A DNA stretch of 64,000 nucleotides from Sphingosinicella xenopeptidilytica (GCF_042676985.1 NZ_JBHTIK010000005.1:806001-870000), one strand, 5' to 3'. Shown: positions 8,298-17,489, counted from the first letter of the stretch. Notes: generated by a model not told the origin, from the letters alone. Made by a program: numbers and translations.

Positions 8298-9233
8298 TCA
8301 GGGCCAGAAATCTTCCCCGCCCCGGCGATCCGCATAGGCTTTCGCGACAGCCTGCGCCGTTTCGACGAGGCTGGTGATGATCGGGATCGTGGGCGGCGTC
8401 TTGTAGGACGCGTACATCGCCCAGGGCGGGAAATTCTCCTTCACCTTGATAACGGCAAGGTCGCCCGCCGCGATCCACGGCCGGGCGAGCAGCACGGGGA
8501 CCGGCATCACGCCGAAGCCGAGCGCGACCATCTGGATTCCGGTGCCGGGCGAGTAACCGCAGGAGATGCGCATCGTCTTCGGATCGTCGGGCGAATAGTT
8601 CGGATTGTGGCGCTTCAGATACTCCACCTGCCACATGTACCCGGGGGTCGAGGGCGGCGGCATGATGATGGGCAGCTCGCAAAGCTGCTCGATGTTCATG
8701 GGCTTGTCGATCTTGAACTTGCGCGGGTTTGCGAGCCATTCGATGCGATAGTTGCAAAGCGGGGCGTTGACGATGCGGGGCTCGTCGATGCCGTTTGCAA
8801 TGAGCGCAATGTCGATCTCGTCGTTCATCAGCATACGGCTGAGATTGGGCGCGCTGTCGGTGATCATGTCGAACTGGTAATCAGCGAACGTCGTCGTCAG
8901 CATGGAGACCAGATCGGGCATCCAGCTGAGACTGATCGCGTCGGACGCACCGATCCGCAGTGGGCGTCCGAGGACATTGTCTTCCGACGCCACCGATTTC
9001 AGCTCTCTTGAAAGCTGCACGATCTGCTCGCAGCGATCGAGGATACGCCGACCCGCCGGCGTCAGCTCGAAGCCTTTGACATGGCGCTCGTAGAGCGTGA
9101 CGCCGAGCAGTTCCTCGAGCGCGACGATCCGTCCCGAAACGGCAGGCTGGCTCGCATGGAGCTTTTCGGCTGTCCGGCTGAAGCTCTTCAGCCGTGCCAG
9201 CCAAAGGAAGGTTTCAAGAAAGCGCGTGTTCAT
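8298..9233 (-). CDS. LysR-family transcriptional regulator
   Basis: A 311-residue LysR regulator. The winged HTH starts at the first residues (MNTRFLETFLWLARLKSFSR, with TAEKLHASQPAVSGRI), and a periplasmic-binding-like effector domain follows (about residues 90-300; LRIGASDAISLSWMP, GVMPVPVLLARPW). The frame is open further upstream, but the ATG at 9233 is where homology to the family begins. It is divergent from hyuA, which starts at 9514, so it is the likely local regulator of the hydantoinase-type operon. The opposing 3' end is only 14 bases from the XRE gene. Confidence 0.88.
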   Translation of the reverse strand: MNTRFLETFLWLARLKSFSRTAEKLHASQPAVSGRIVALEELLGVTLYERHVKGFELTPAGRRILDRCEQIVQLSRELKSVASEDNVLGRPLRIGASDAISLSWMPDLVSMLTTTFADYQFDMITDSAPNLSRMLMNDEIDIALIANGIDEPRIVNAPLCNYRIEWLANPRKFKIDKPMNIEQLCELPIIMPPPSTPGYMWQVEYLKRHNPNYSPDDPKTMRISCGYSPGTGIQMVALGFGVMPVPVLLARPWIAAGDLAVIKVKENFPPWAMYASYKTPPTIPIITSLVETAQAVAKAYADRRGGEDFWP

Positions 9234-9404
9234 GCGGGCATTCCGTTCGGTACAATGTCTTCGCACGCATGGTAGCCGCCTGCCCGCGAACATCCAGCCG
9301 GAGCAGCACAGGCCCGTCATCGTTTCTTCCGATGGATTTCGATCAGGCGTTGCTGGCGTGGTCCGAAAGCCCCGGTTTTCTGCGCCTATTGCAATTGCTG
9401 ATCG

Positions 9405-9421
9405 GATTTCATCGGAAAATC
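9405..9421. promoter_or_regulatory. Candidate LysR-type site upstream of hyuA
   Basis: GATTT (9405-9409) and AAATC (9417-9421) form an interrupted palindrome with a 7-base spacer, placed about 93 bases before the hyuA start in the 280-base divergent region with the lysR gene. The spacing resembles the T-N11-A pattern of LysR binding sites. Inference only. Confidence 0.35.
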
Positions 9422-9513
9422 GCGTTGGCCGCCCGCGCCGCCGCTGCGTTACCCCGAAGATGAAACGATGGGTACCCGTTCTCGGGTCTGGTCGTCTGGA
9501 AGAGGGATTTTGA

Positions 9514-11553
9514 ATGTATCGTATCGGGTTCGATGTCGGCGGAACCTTTACCGATTTCACCATGCTGGATGAGGACGGCGGGTCGGTTCACTATTTCAAG
9601 GTGCCCTCCACGCCGCATGATCCGTCCGAAGCGATCGAAACGGGCCTCGCGGCACTTATCGACGTTCACAGCATCGATCCCGCGCGAATCCGCCATCTCG
9701 GCCATGGCACGACCGTGGCGACGAATATGGTGATCGAGCGCAAGGGTGCGCTGACCGGCCTCATCACGACCCGCGGTTTCCGCGATACGCTGGAGATCGG
9801 GCGGCAGACGCGGCCGCATCTTTACGACTATTCGATCAGCCGCCCGACACCGCTCGTCACCCGCGAACTGCGGCTGGAGGTCGACGAGCGCGTCCTGTCC
9901 GACGGTACGGTGGAAGTGCCGCTGAACGAGGAGCAGGTCGCGGAAGCCGCCCGGAAGCTCGGTGAGGCGGGCGTGGGCGCGGTCGTCATCTGCTTCCTGC
10001 ACAGCTATCGTCGACCCGAGCATGAGCGCCGCGCTGCCGAGATCGTCCGCGCCATCCTGCCCAACGCCTACGTCAGCCTCTCGTCGAGTGTTCTCCCCGA
10101 GTTCCGGGAGTTCGAGCGTATGTCGACCACCGTGCTCAATGCCTACATGGGCCCGCGCATGGGGACGTACCTCGAGCGCCTGCTCGGCCGCGTTTCCGAT
10201 CTCGGCATCACGGGCGAGCTCAACACGGTGCATTCGAACGGCGGCCTGATGTCGGTGCCGACGGTGCGCGAGATTCCGGTGCGCACCTGCGTTTCGGGTC
10301 CGGCCGCGGGCGTGATCGGCGCCGCGGAGATCGGTCAGGTCGCGAACTTCCCCAATCTCGTTACTTTCGACGTTGGCGGCACGTCGACGGACGTTTCGGT
10401 CATCGTCGGCGGCAAGCCGCTGTTCGCTTCTGACCGACTGGTCGCCGACTATCCGGTGAAGACGCCGATGATCGACATCCATGTGATCGGGGCCGGTGGC
10501 GGCAGCATCGCGGCGATCGACGATGCGGGCGCGCTCAAAGTCGGGCCGCGCAGTGCCGGGGCGGCGCCGGGGCCGGTCGCTTACGGGCGCGGCGGCACGG
10601 AGCCGACGATCACGGACGCCAACATCGTGCTCGGGCGGCTCGATCCGGTCGCGCTTCTGGAAGGCCGCCTGCCTGTGGACGCAGCGGCAGCGCGCAAGGC
10701 GATCGAGGAACAGATCGCCCAGCCGCTCGGCCTTTCGGTCGAGGAGGCAGCATACGGGATCCTTCGCATCGCGAACGCGAACATGAGCCGGGCAATCCGC
10801 TCGGTCTCCACCGAGCGTGGACACGACGTGCGCGATTTCGCGCTCTTCGCCTATGGCGGGGCGGGGCCGCTTCACGCCTGCGATCTGGCGCAGGATTGCG
10901 GCATCCGCACCGTGCTCGTGCCGCAGGAGCCGGGAACGCTGTGCGCGCGCGGCATCCTGCTCTCCGACATCAACATGGATTTCGTGCGCAGCGAACTCAG
11001 CATCGCCACGCCGGCGGCATGGTCGCGGGCGTGCGAGGTGCTTGCGGAGATGGAGGCCGAAGCCGCCGCATGGCTTAGCCGCGAAGGCGTTCCCGAAGCC
11101 GACACGGTGCTGCGGATCATGGTGGATGCCCGCTATGATGGCCAGAACTTCGAGGTTTCCGTGCCGCTGGACGGTGTGGACGCTGATGGTCTTGAGGACT
11201 TGATCGCCCGTTTCCGCCGCCAGCATGTGCAGGAGTACGGCTACGACGTCTCCGACCGGCCGGTCGAGATCGTGAACTGTCGCGTGCAGGCGATCGGGCG
11301 CGTGTCGCGCGTCCCCATCGCACCGCCGATCCCGGTGCCGGGTGTGGATGCGGTGAAGGGGCGCAGGCCGGTATACTTCGGCGAGCAGGGTTGGATCGAA
11401 ACCTCGATCTACCGCCGGGGACAGCTTCCCATCGGCCGGACCTTCGCGGGGCCTGCGATCATCGAGGAAATGAGCTCCACGCTCATCGTGCGGCCAGGGC
11501 AGACCGTCACGGTCGATCCGGTCGGGAATCTCATCGTGTCGGTGTTCGAGTAG
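9514..11553 (+). CDS. hyuA: Hydantoinase/oxoprolinase family protein, subunit A
   Basis: A 679-residue ATP-dependent amidohydrolase subunit. The N-terminal actin-like ATPase fold shows the phosphate loop IGFDVGGTFTDFTML, HGTTVATNMVIERKG, the second phosphate loop LVTFDVGGTSTDVSV and the glycine-rich GAGGGSIA. Full family length supports an intact gene. HyuA-HyuB pairs open cyclic amides (N-methylhydantoin, 5-oxoproline) or, in relatives, carboxylate ketones such as acetone or acetophenone, using ATP. The hyuB gene follows directly with only the ribosome site between. The lack of a third carboxylase subunit argues for the hydantoinase/oxoprolinase side. The MFS gene and broken receptor downstream suggest the substrate is imported. 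Confidence 0.92.
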   Translation: MYRIGFDVGGTFTDFTMLDEDGGSVHYFKVPSTPHDPSEAIETGLAALIDVHSIDPARIRHLGHGTTVATNMVIERKGALTGLITTRGFRDTLEIGRQTRPHLYDYSISRPTPLVTRELRLEVDERVLSDGTVEVPLNEEQVAEAARKLGEAGVGAVVICFLHSYRRPEHERRAAEIVRAILPNAYVSLSSSVLPEFREFERMSTTVLNAYMGPRMGTYLERLLGRVSDLGITGELNTVHSNGGLMSVPTVREIPVRTCVSGPAAGVIGAAEIGQVANFPNLVTFDVGGTSTDVSVIVGGKPLFASDRLVADYPVKTPMIDIHVIGAGGGSIAAIDDAGALKVGPRSAGAAPGPVAYGRGGTEPTITDANIVLGRLDPVALLEGRLPVDAAAARKAIEEQIAQPLGLSVEEAAYGILRIANANMSRAIRSVSTERGHDVRDFALFAYGGAGPLHACDLAQDCGIRTVLVPQEPGTLCARGILLSDINMDFVRSELSIATPAAWSRACEVLAEMEAEAAAWLSREGVPEADTVLRIMVDARYDGQNFEVSVPLDGVDADGLEDLIARFRRQHVQEYGYDVSDRPVEIVNCRVQAIGRVSRVPIAPPIPVPGVDAVKGRRPVYFGEQGWIETSIYRRGQLPIGRTFAGPAIIEEMSSTLIVRPGQTVTVDPVGNLIVSVFE

Positions 11554-11564
11554 GAGGCGCGAAA

Positions 11565-13304
11565 GTGGCAAACATGGACGCTCAGATCACAAAGGCCGAC
11601 GGCCAGCTTTTCGACCCGATCGCGATGGAGGTCTTCTCGAACCGCCTGCTTTCGATCACCGAGGACATGGGCAACCGCCTCGTACGCGCATCATTCTCGC
11701 CGAACATCAAGGAGCGGAAGGATTGCTCCGTGGCGATGTTCGACCGCAAGGGGCGGCTGATCGCGCAGGCGGCGCATATCCCGATGCACCTCGGCTCGCT
11801 TTCAGGGGGTGTCGAGACCGTGCTGGGCAAGTATGGCATCGAGAACGTGCGTGAGGGCGACGCCTTCATCTGCAACGACTCCTACCTCGCCGGCGGCACC
11901 CATGCGCCGGATATCACCATCGTCACGCCGATCTTCTGGGGCGGCGTCTGCCGCTTCTTCGCAGCGAACATCGGCCACCATTCCGATGTCGGCGGCACCT
12001 ACCCGGGCTCCATATCGCCCACTGCGCGAACGGTGTTCGAGGAAGGTATCCGCATCCCGCTCGTCCGCATCGTCCGCGAAGGCGAACTCGACATGGGGAT
12101 GATGACGCTGCTGGCGGAAAACAGCCGCGAACCAGCAGATCGTATCGCCGACCTCAAGGTGCAGATCGCGGCGAACGACCGCGGCGCGCAGTTGATGCTG
12201 GAGCTTGTCCGCCAGCTCGGCATCGATGCCGTGCAGCAGTCGATCGAAGATATTCTCTCCTACACGGCCCGTCGGCTGCGCAACCGCGTTGCCGCGCTGA
12301 AGGATGGTACGGGAAGCCATACAGCCTATCTCGACGACGATGGGTTCGGCGGAGATCCGGTGGCGATCAAGGCGACGCTGATCGTGGACGGCGATAACCT
12401 CACGGTCGATTTCGCGGGTTCCGGCCCGCAGTGCCGCGGCAGCTACAATATGCCTGAAAGCGCCATGCGCGCGAGCGTCTACTATGTCGTGAAGACAATG
12501 CTGGACCCGGAGCTGATGGCGAACGAGGGTATGTTCGATGCCATCAGCATCAAGCTGCCCGAGGGTACGATCACCAACCCCACCTTCCCGGCAGCGGTCG
12601 GTATGCGCTCCAACACCGCGCAGAGGGTTTCCGCGTCCATCATCGGCGCGTTCTCCCACTTCCTGCCGCGTGAGCGGGTGATGGCGTCGAGCAACGACGC
12701 CATGCCGGCGATGGTCTTTTCCGGGCGCAGTCGCAGACGCGCGGGCACCTATGTCTATGTCGAGACGATCGGTGGCGGTGCAGGTGCGCGCTTCGGGCAC
12801 GACGGCGCCGACGGTACACACGTCCACATCACGAATTCCTCGAACCTGCCGGCCGAGGCGCTGGAAAACGAGTACCCGTTGGTGGTCGACGAATACAGCC
12901 TGATCACCGACAGTGGTGGCGCAGGCGAGTGGCGCGGTGGTATGGGCATTGCCCGGCAGATTCGCGCACTCGACGACGAGACGTTCTGCTACGCCTCCAG
13001 CGAAGGTACGATCATTCCCGCCGACGGCGTGTTCGGCGGCGGGAAGGGCGCTGTGGCGCACATCATTCGCGACAGGGGCACGGCTGCGGAGCAGGAAATC
13101 CCCGCGAACCAGCCGCGTCTCGTGCTTGCGCCAGGGCAATCGGTGCGCGTCGAGACGCCCGGCGGCGGCGGCTTTGGGCCGGCCGAGACGCGTGATGTCG
13201 CGGCAATCGCGGCGGACCTGCGCGCAGGGCGGGTGTCTCCATCCGCAGTGCGGGAAGCCTATGGTGAGGCAAAGGCGGCTCAGGCGGAGCAAATGCTGCT
13301 TTGA
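11565..13304 (+). CDS. hyuB: Hydantoinase/oxoprolinase family protein, subunit B
   Basis: A 579-residue subunit B, the usual size. It begins with the typical DPIAMEVFSNRLLSITEDMG and then has NIKERKDCSVAMFD, HIPMHLGSLSGGVETVL, NDSYLAGGTHAPDITIVTP and the conserved GMRSNTAQRVS near residue 345. The GTG at 11565 is preferred because AGGAGG lies seven bases upstream; ATG 11574 is nearer the conserved core but too far from that site. It forms the heteromer with HyuA and is translated from the same message. The next gene, an MFS carrier, begins 20 bases after the stop, so the operon continues. Confidence 0.92.
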   Translation: MANMDAQITKADGQLFDPIAMEVFSNRLLSITEDMGNRLVRASFSPNIKERKDCSVAMFDRKGRLIAQAAHIPMHLGSLSGGVETVLGKYGIENVREGDAFICNDSYLAGGTHAPDITIVTPIFWGGVCRFFAANIGHHSDVGGTYPGSISPTARTVFEEGIRIPLVRIVREGELDMGMMTLLAENSREPADRIADLKVQIAANDRGAQLMLELVRQLGIDAVQQSIEDILSYTARRLRNRVAALKDGTGSHTAYLDDDGFGGDPVAIKATLIVDGDNLTVDFAGSGPQCRGSYNMPESAMRASVYYVVKTMLDPELMANEGMFDAISIKLPEGTITNPTFPAAVGMRSNTAQRVSASIIGAFSHFLPRERVMASSNDAMPAMVFSGRSRRRAGTYVYVETIGGGAGARFGHDGADGTHVHITNSSNLPAEALENEYPLVVDEYSLITDSGGAGEWRGGMGIARQIRALDDETFCYASSEGTIIPADGVFGGGKGAVAHIIRDRGTAAEQEIPANQPRLVLAPGQSVRVETPGGGGFGPAETRDVAAIAADLRAGRVSPSAVREAYGEAKAAQAEQMLL

Positions 13305-13323
13305 TAACGTCACCCCGAAAGGG

Positions 13324-14679
13324 ATGGCACGGGAGGGAATGACGGGCGTGCAAAAGGGACGGATCAGAGATTGGCTGGTGGTGCTGCTGTTGATGGCGGC
13401 GCTTATCCTGTCCTTTGTCGATCGCATCGCCCTGTCGTTGCTCGTCGATCCTATTCGTGCCGATCTCGGGATCAGCGATGCCGAAATCGGGTTGCTGCAG
13501 GGCATCGCGTTCGGCCTGTTTTTCGCTGTCATGGGGCTCCCGCTCGGATGGCTCGCCGATCGTTGGACGCGCAAGGGCACCATCATGCTCGGCGTTGCGC
13601 TTTGGTCCGCCGCCACTGCAGCTTGCGGCCTCTCCTCTAATTTCGTGCAGCTCCTGCTCGCGCGGATCGGTGTGGGTGCAGGGGAAGCGGCGCTGGCGCC
13701 CGCAAGCTACTCGATCGTCCACGATCGGTTCCCGAAAGAGCAGCTTGGGCGCGCGATCAGCCTGTTTCAGGTTGGCGGTGTCATCGGGGCGGGTCTGGCG
13801 CTCGTCATCACTGGTTATGTCTATCGTTACTTCTCGGATGGTGGAGGTGCGGGTCTACCTTTCGTTGCCGATCTTCGCCCGTGGCAGCAAACCTTCGTTG
13901 CCATCGCTGCGCCCGGTGCACTCTTCGTGGCGCTCATCGCGCTCATCAAGGAACCGGAACGTGTTCCGGGAGAGGCGGGAGAAGCCGGTGTGCGGGGCGA
14001 ACAGAAGCTCGGTATGGTCGCGGCCGTGAAAGCTCGCGCCGCGCTTTATGTGCCGCTTTTCCTGGGCATGTCTGGGGTCATCATGACAAGCTACGCGCTT
14101 GTCTCGTGGATGCCCGCCGTTCTCGGCCGCGAGTTCGGCTGGTCCACCGATGAGGTCGGCGCGCGCTACGGCTTCACCGTTCTGCTCGCGAGCCCCGTTG
14201 GGCTCCTTGCCGGAGGCTGGCTGGCGGACGTTATCGTGCGCCGCGGTGCTGCGAATGCTCACGTGCGCGTGGCTGCACTTGCCGCGCTTATCGGCCTGCC
14301 CTTCGCCTTGCTGCTTTCCGTGCCGCAGGGTCCGTATGGACTGCTGCTGGTCGCGGCCGGGTTGCACTTCGCGGTGTCGATGCCGATGGGTGTGGTTCCG
14401 GCGTTCCTGCAGCTCGCGACGCCTCAGGATGCGCGGGCCCAAGTGTCCGGGCTCTACGTGCTGGTGATCAACGTCATCGGCCTTGGTCTCGGCCCCACGC
14501 TTGTTGGTGCGCTTTCCACGGGAATGGCGACCGATGCTGGCGATTTGCGCAGCGCGATGAGTCTTGTTGTCGGACCCGCCATGTTCGCATCGACAGCCGT
14601 CATGGCGCTGCTCGCGCGGGCGACCTGGTTCGGGCTCGGCGGAAGGTCCGTGCTGATGCCTGCCTATAAGAAATCGTGA
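13324..14679 (+). CDS. MFS transporter (spinster-like group)
   Basis: An inner-membrane carrier of about 451 residues with 12 predicted hydrophobic segments. The first helix reads VVLLLMAALILSFVDRIALS, followed by PIRADLGISDAEIGLLQG and the loop 2-3 motif PLGWLADRWTRKG of the major facilitator superfamily. This D-R and 'SDAEIGLL' signature recurs in three other carriers in the window. Possible starts are ATG 13324, ATG 13339 and GTG 13348; the G-rich site at 13331-13337 favours one of the later ones. It follows hyuB by 20 bases and probably imports the HyuAB substrate or exports its product. Confidence 0.88.
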   Translation: MAREGMTGVQKGRIRDWLVVLLLMAALILSFVDRIALSLLVDPIRADLGISDAEIGLLQGIAFGLFFAVMGLPLGWLADRWTRKGTIMLGVALWSAATAACGLSSNFVQLLLARIGVGAGEAALAPASYSIVHDRFPKEQLGRAISLFQVGGVIGAGLALVITGYVYRYFSDGGGAGLPFVADLRPWQQTFVAIAAPGALFVALIALIKEPERVPGEAGEAGVRGEQKLGMVAAVKARAALYVPLFLGMSGVIMTSYALVSWMPAVLGREFGWSTDEVGARYGFTVLLASPVGLLAGGWLADVIVRRGAANAHVRVAALAALIGLPFALLLSVPQGPYGLLLVAAGLHFAVSMPMGVVPAFLQLATPQDARAQVSGLYVLVINVIGLGLGPTLVGALSTGMATDAGDLRSAMSLVVGPAMFASTAVMALLARATWFGLGGRSVLMPAYKKS

Positions 14680-14780
14680 TCACTTACGATCGGTAAAAAC
14701 AGTTTTTCAATTAAAACGGTAGAGAATACCGATTGATGGAACATGTCCAAAAAACTCGAACCGTCGAGGGGGGTAAGAAA

Positions 14781-15352
14781 ATGACCAAATCCATTCTGAA
14801 ATCAGCAAGTTCTCTTGGTGTGATGATCATGTTGGCGCCAATCGCTACCGCATTCGCTGCGGAGCCCGTTCCGGCTGGTGACGATGTTGTCACGAGCGGC
14901 GAGATTGTCGTCACGGCGCGACGGCGTGCTGAAAGCCTTCAGGATATTCCGCTGTCGGTGACGGCGTTTGATAGCGCGGCACTCGAAACCGCCGGTGTGA
15001 ACAGCTTTCGCGACATAGCGCACCTGATGCCGGGCGTGCAGTTCACCGAACGTGGCAGCCTGTCAGCGCAGCTCACGATCCGCGGCGTTGGGGGTGATTC
15101 CCGTAACATCGGTATTGAGGCGGGTGTCGGCATGTATCTCGACGGCGTCTACATTCCGCGCACCTCAGGCTATAATGCAGATCTCGCGGAGATTTCACAG
15201 ATCGAGGTACTGCGCGGGCCGCAGGGGACGCTTTTCGGCAAGAACACGATCGGCGGCGTGATCAATATCGTCACCAAGGAGCCGACGGATACCGTCGAGG
15301 GCACCGTCTACGCGAGCTACGGCAACTACGATGCAATGCGCACGCAGGCGAG
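14781..15352 (+). pseudogene. TonB-dependent receptor, 5' fragment cut by the IS element
   Basis: About 190 codons of a sphingomonad catabolic-type receptor remain: signal peptide (ending AFAAEPVPAG), EIVVTARRRAESLQDIPLSV, plug motifs NSFRDIAHLMPGVQFTE, LTIRGVGGDS, MYLDGVYIPRTSG, EVLRGPQGTLFGKNTIGGV and VINIVTKEP. The ATG at 14781 has GAGGGGGG upstream. Homology stops at the left end of the IS3-family element at 15353, and the reading frame runs about 130 bases into IS sequence. The missing barrel does not reappear after the right end of the IS. The gene is therefore non-functional as a receptor. It was probably the outer-membrane partner of the HyuAB/MFS operon. Confidence 0.88.
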
Positions 15353-15426
15353 TGGCCTTCCCCCTGAAAACTGGTCTGCTTTGAGAGTGAGAGTTTCGGC
15401 TATTTTGCGCTTGGAAGGAGCGAGGA

Positions 15427-15705
15427 ATGGCACGGAAGAATTACACGGCAGAGCAGATTATTGGGATGTTGCGGGAGGCTGAGGTGCGGCTTTCCGGAGG
15501 TGAGAAGACGGGGTCGATATGTCGTGGCCTGGGTATCTCGGAGCAGAGCTATTATCGCTGGCGGCGTGAATATGGCGGGTTGAAGGTGACGCAGGCGGCT
15601 CGTCTGAAGTCGCTGGAGAAGGAGAATGCGCGGTTGCGCAAGGCGGTGTCCAACCTGACGCTGGATGCGCTGATCCTGAAGGAGGTCATTGAGGGAAAGT
15701 ACTGA
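15427..15705 (+). CDS. IS3-family transposase OrfA (helix-turn-helix)
   Basis: A 92-residue protein with the IS3/IS407 OrfA layout: NYTAEQIIGMLREAEVRLSG, the HTH GSICRGLGISEQSYYRWRREYGG (from about residue 29), and a leucine-zipper-like end (RLKSLEKENARLRKAVSNL). It binds the IS ends. Near the stop the heptamer G-GGA-AAG (15693-15699) sits in the correct frame for -1 ribosomal slippage into orfB. The last residues EVIEGK fuse to the OrfB start in the expected IS407 pattern. Confidence 0.93.
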   Translation: MARKNYTAEQIIGMLREAEVRLSGGEKTGSICRGLGISEQSYYRWRREYGGLKVTQAARLKSLEKENARLRKAVSNLTLDALILKEVIEGKY

Positions 15706-16619
15706 GCCCCTCGCGACGCCGTGCTGGCGTAGCCCATGCGTGTGCGGCGCTCGGTGTGTCCGAGCGTCGTGCATGCCGGGCCGTCGGCCAGCACCGTTCG
15801 ACCCAGCGCCGTGTTGCACGACCACGATCCGATGAAAAGCGCCTGACGGCGGATATAGTCCGCCTGGCATCGCGTTACGGTCGATATGGCTATCGTCGGA
15901 TCACAGCCTTGCTACGGCAGGAGGGTTGGACGGTGAACGCCAAGCGGGTCGAACGCATCTGGCGTCGCGAGGGGCTGAGATTACCAAAGAGGCAGCCGAA
16001 GCGCGGCCGTCTGTGGTTGAACGATGGCTCATGCGTACGACTGCGGCCGCGTTATCGTGGCCATGTCTGGAGTTACGACTTCGTCGCGGATCGAACCCAT
16101 GATGGCAAAGCGTTCCGCATGCTGACGGTAATAGATGAACATAGCCGGGAGTGCCTGGCGATCCATGTGCAGCGCCAGCTCAAAAGCGATGATGTGCTGG
16201 CGGTACTCACCGATCTGTTCGTAAAATATGGCCCTCCGGCCCATATCCGGTCCGATAATGGCGCTGAGTTTACCGCCAATGCCGTGCGGGAGTGGCTGGG
16301 CAGGATCGGCGTGAAGACGCTCTACATCGAACCCGGATCGCCTTGGGAAAATGGCTACTGCGAAAGCTTTAACGGCAAGCTGCGCGATGAACTCCTCAAC
16401 GGGGAGATCTTCTATACGCTCAGGGAGGCCCAGATCTTGGTCAGCCGTTGGCGCGAACACTATAATACCATCAGGCCGCACAGCTCGATCGGCTATCTGC
16501 CTCCGGCCCCGCAAGCCATCTTGCCTCGCCCTGCTGGTCTGCCCTACGCTTCGCTCCGGTCAGCCCACCACGGCGACCACGACCGCCGGAACTCTCTCTT
16601 ATCCGGTGGACCCGCCTAA
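15699..16619 (+). CDS. IS3-family transposase OrfB (DDE catalytic subunit, by -1 frameshift)
   Basis: Catalytic part of the OrfAB transposase, about 306 residues when read from the slippage site (an in-frame GTG at 15756 gives a shorter 287-residue product). The start LSPSRRRAGVAHACAALGVS followed by ERRACRAVGQHRSTQR is the IS407-type N-terminus. The integrase core shows the acidic triad: D in SYDFVADRTHDGK, D in HIRSDNGAEF and E in PGSPWENGYCESFNGKL. The end HYNTIRPHSSIGYLPPAPQA is also family-typical. The frame is intact, so the element may still be active. Confidence 0.92.
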   Translation, partial: VLSPSRRRAGVAHACAALGVSERRACRAVGQHRSTQRRVARPRSDEKRLTADIVRLASRYGRYGYRRITALLRQEGWTVNAKRVERIWRREGLRLPKRQPKRGRLWLNDGSCVRLRPRYRGHVWSYDFVADRTHDGKAFRMLTVIDEHSRECLAIHVQRQLKSDDVLAVLTDLFVKYGPPAHIRSDNGAEFTANAVREWLGRIGVKTLYIEPGSPWENGYCESFNGKLRDELLNGEIFYTLREAQILVSRWREHYNTIRPHSSIGYLPPAPQAILPRPAGLPYASLRSAHHGDHDRRNSLLSGGPA

Positions 16620-16649
16620 TGGGGCAGGTCAATGTTCAACTCCAGAGTT

Positions 16650-17489
16650 CTATACGCGTCTTCCACCGTCGACTTCCAGGGTCTGACCGATCATGTAGCT
16701 CGCTTCCTTGCTGGCGAGGAAGCAGGCGACCGATGCCATCTCCTCGGGATCTGCCATGCGCCCGAGCGGGATATCGACTGTGCGCAGTTTCATATGTTCC
16801 TCGGCGCTATGTTCCGGTTTTTCGGCCGCGATCTCCTCGTACCTGAAGCGCAGCGACGGGGTGAGCGTCATGCCCGGCGAGAAGGCGTTCACCCGGATGT
16901 TGTCGGGTGCCAGCTCAAGAGCCAGAATCTTGGTGAACTCCACCAAGGCATATTTAGCCGACAGATACGCAGACATTCCCCGCACACCATAATGGGCAGA
17001 CATGGTGTTCGTATTCACGATTGCCCCGCCACCGCTCCGGGCGATCAACGGCGCTGCCCATTTGCAGCACAGGAACACCGAGGTAAGGCTCGCCGCAAGT
17101 GTAAAATCCCAGTCGCTGCGGGAGAGTTGCGTGACGGGCGTGTGATTGATCGGACCCGCGCTTCGCCCGCCAGCAGCATTGTTGAACAGGAGGTTGAGTG
17201 CGCCAAACTGTGTCTCCACCTGGCGAATCATATCGGCTACCGCGTCCTCGTCTGTAAGATCGGCCTTAATCGCCAGGCCGGTTCCACCAGCCGCGTTCAC
17301 CCGCTCGGCCACGGCTTGCAGTTCGTCCCAGGAAGCGAGCTTCCGTCTCGGTGCCTCCGGATCGTCATGGCAAATATCCACCACGGCGACCGATGCGCCA
17401 CTACGCGCGAGCTTGAGCGCGATCGCCTCGCCGATCCCGCCCTCTCCGCCTGCACCCGTAACAATGGCTACACTTCCCTCAAAACTCAT
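16650..17489 (-). CDS. SDR-family oxidoreductase
   Basis: A 279-residue classical short-chain dehydrogenase/reductase. The nucleotide-binding glycine motif is TGAGGEGGIGEA near residue 11, NNAAG lies at about residue 95, and the catalytic tyrosine and lysine are in YLSAKYA. The C-terminus has the usual GQTLEVDGG. Its stop lies 19 bases inside the right end of the IS, so the gene is complete. It faces away from the next MFS gene across a 506-base gap. The substrate is probably an alcohol or ketone of the degradation pathway encoded here; it cannot be named from sequence alone. Confidence 0.87.
   Translation of the reverse strand: MSFEGSVAIVTGAGGEGGIGEAIALKLARSGASVAVVDICHDDPEAPRRKLASWDELQAVAERVNAAGGTGLAIKADLTDEDAVADMIRQVETQFGALNLLFNNAAGGRSAGPINHTPVTQLSRSDWDFTLAASLTSVFLCCKWAAPLIARSGGGAIVNTNTMSAHYGVRGMSAYLSAKYALVEFTKILALELAPDNIRVNAFSPGMTLTPSLRFRYEEIAAEKPEHSAEEHMKLRTVDIPLGRMADPEEMASVACFLASKEASYMIGQTLEVDGGRRV

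Larger units (their letters stand above)
15353..16631 (+). mobile_element. IS3-family insertion sequence, IS407-like
   Basis: The element of about 1.28 kb has two overlapping transposase frames and short imperfect terminal inverted repeats. The left end begins TGGCCTTCCCC (15353). The reverse complement of the right end begins TGACCTGCCCC (ending at 16631), giving 9 matches in 11 and the TG..CA ends of IS3-family elements. IS407-group members normally make a 4-base target duplication. Here the four bases before the left end (CGAG) and after the right end (ATGT) differ, and the receptor gene entered on the left does not resume on the right. The element therefore marks a deletion or recombination junction rather than a simple insertion. 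Confidence 0.85.

Noticed and set aside
9409..11571. A 720-codon open frame on the minus strand opposite hyuA
   Set aside because: It is the antisense shadow of a GC-rich conserved gene. Its translation is rich in Arg, His and Asp, with no domain motif, whereas the plus strand shows all HyuA motifs.
11802..13616. A 604-codon minus-strand open frame opposite hyuB and the MFS start
   Set aside because: Same reason: it spans two genes with clear family motifs and has low-complexity composition.
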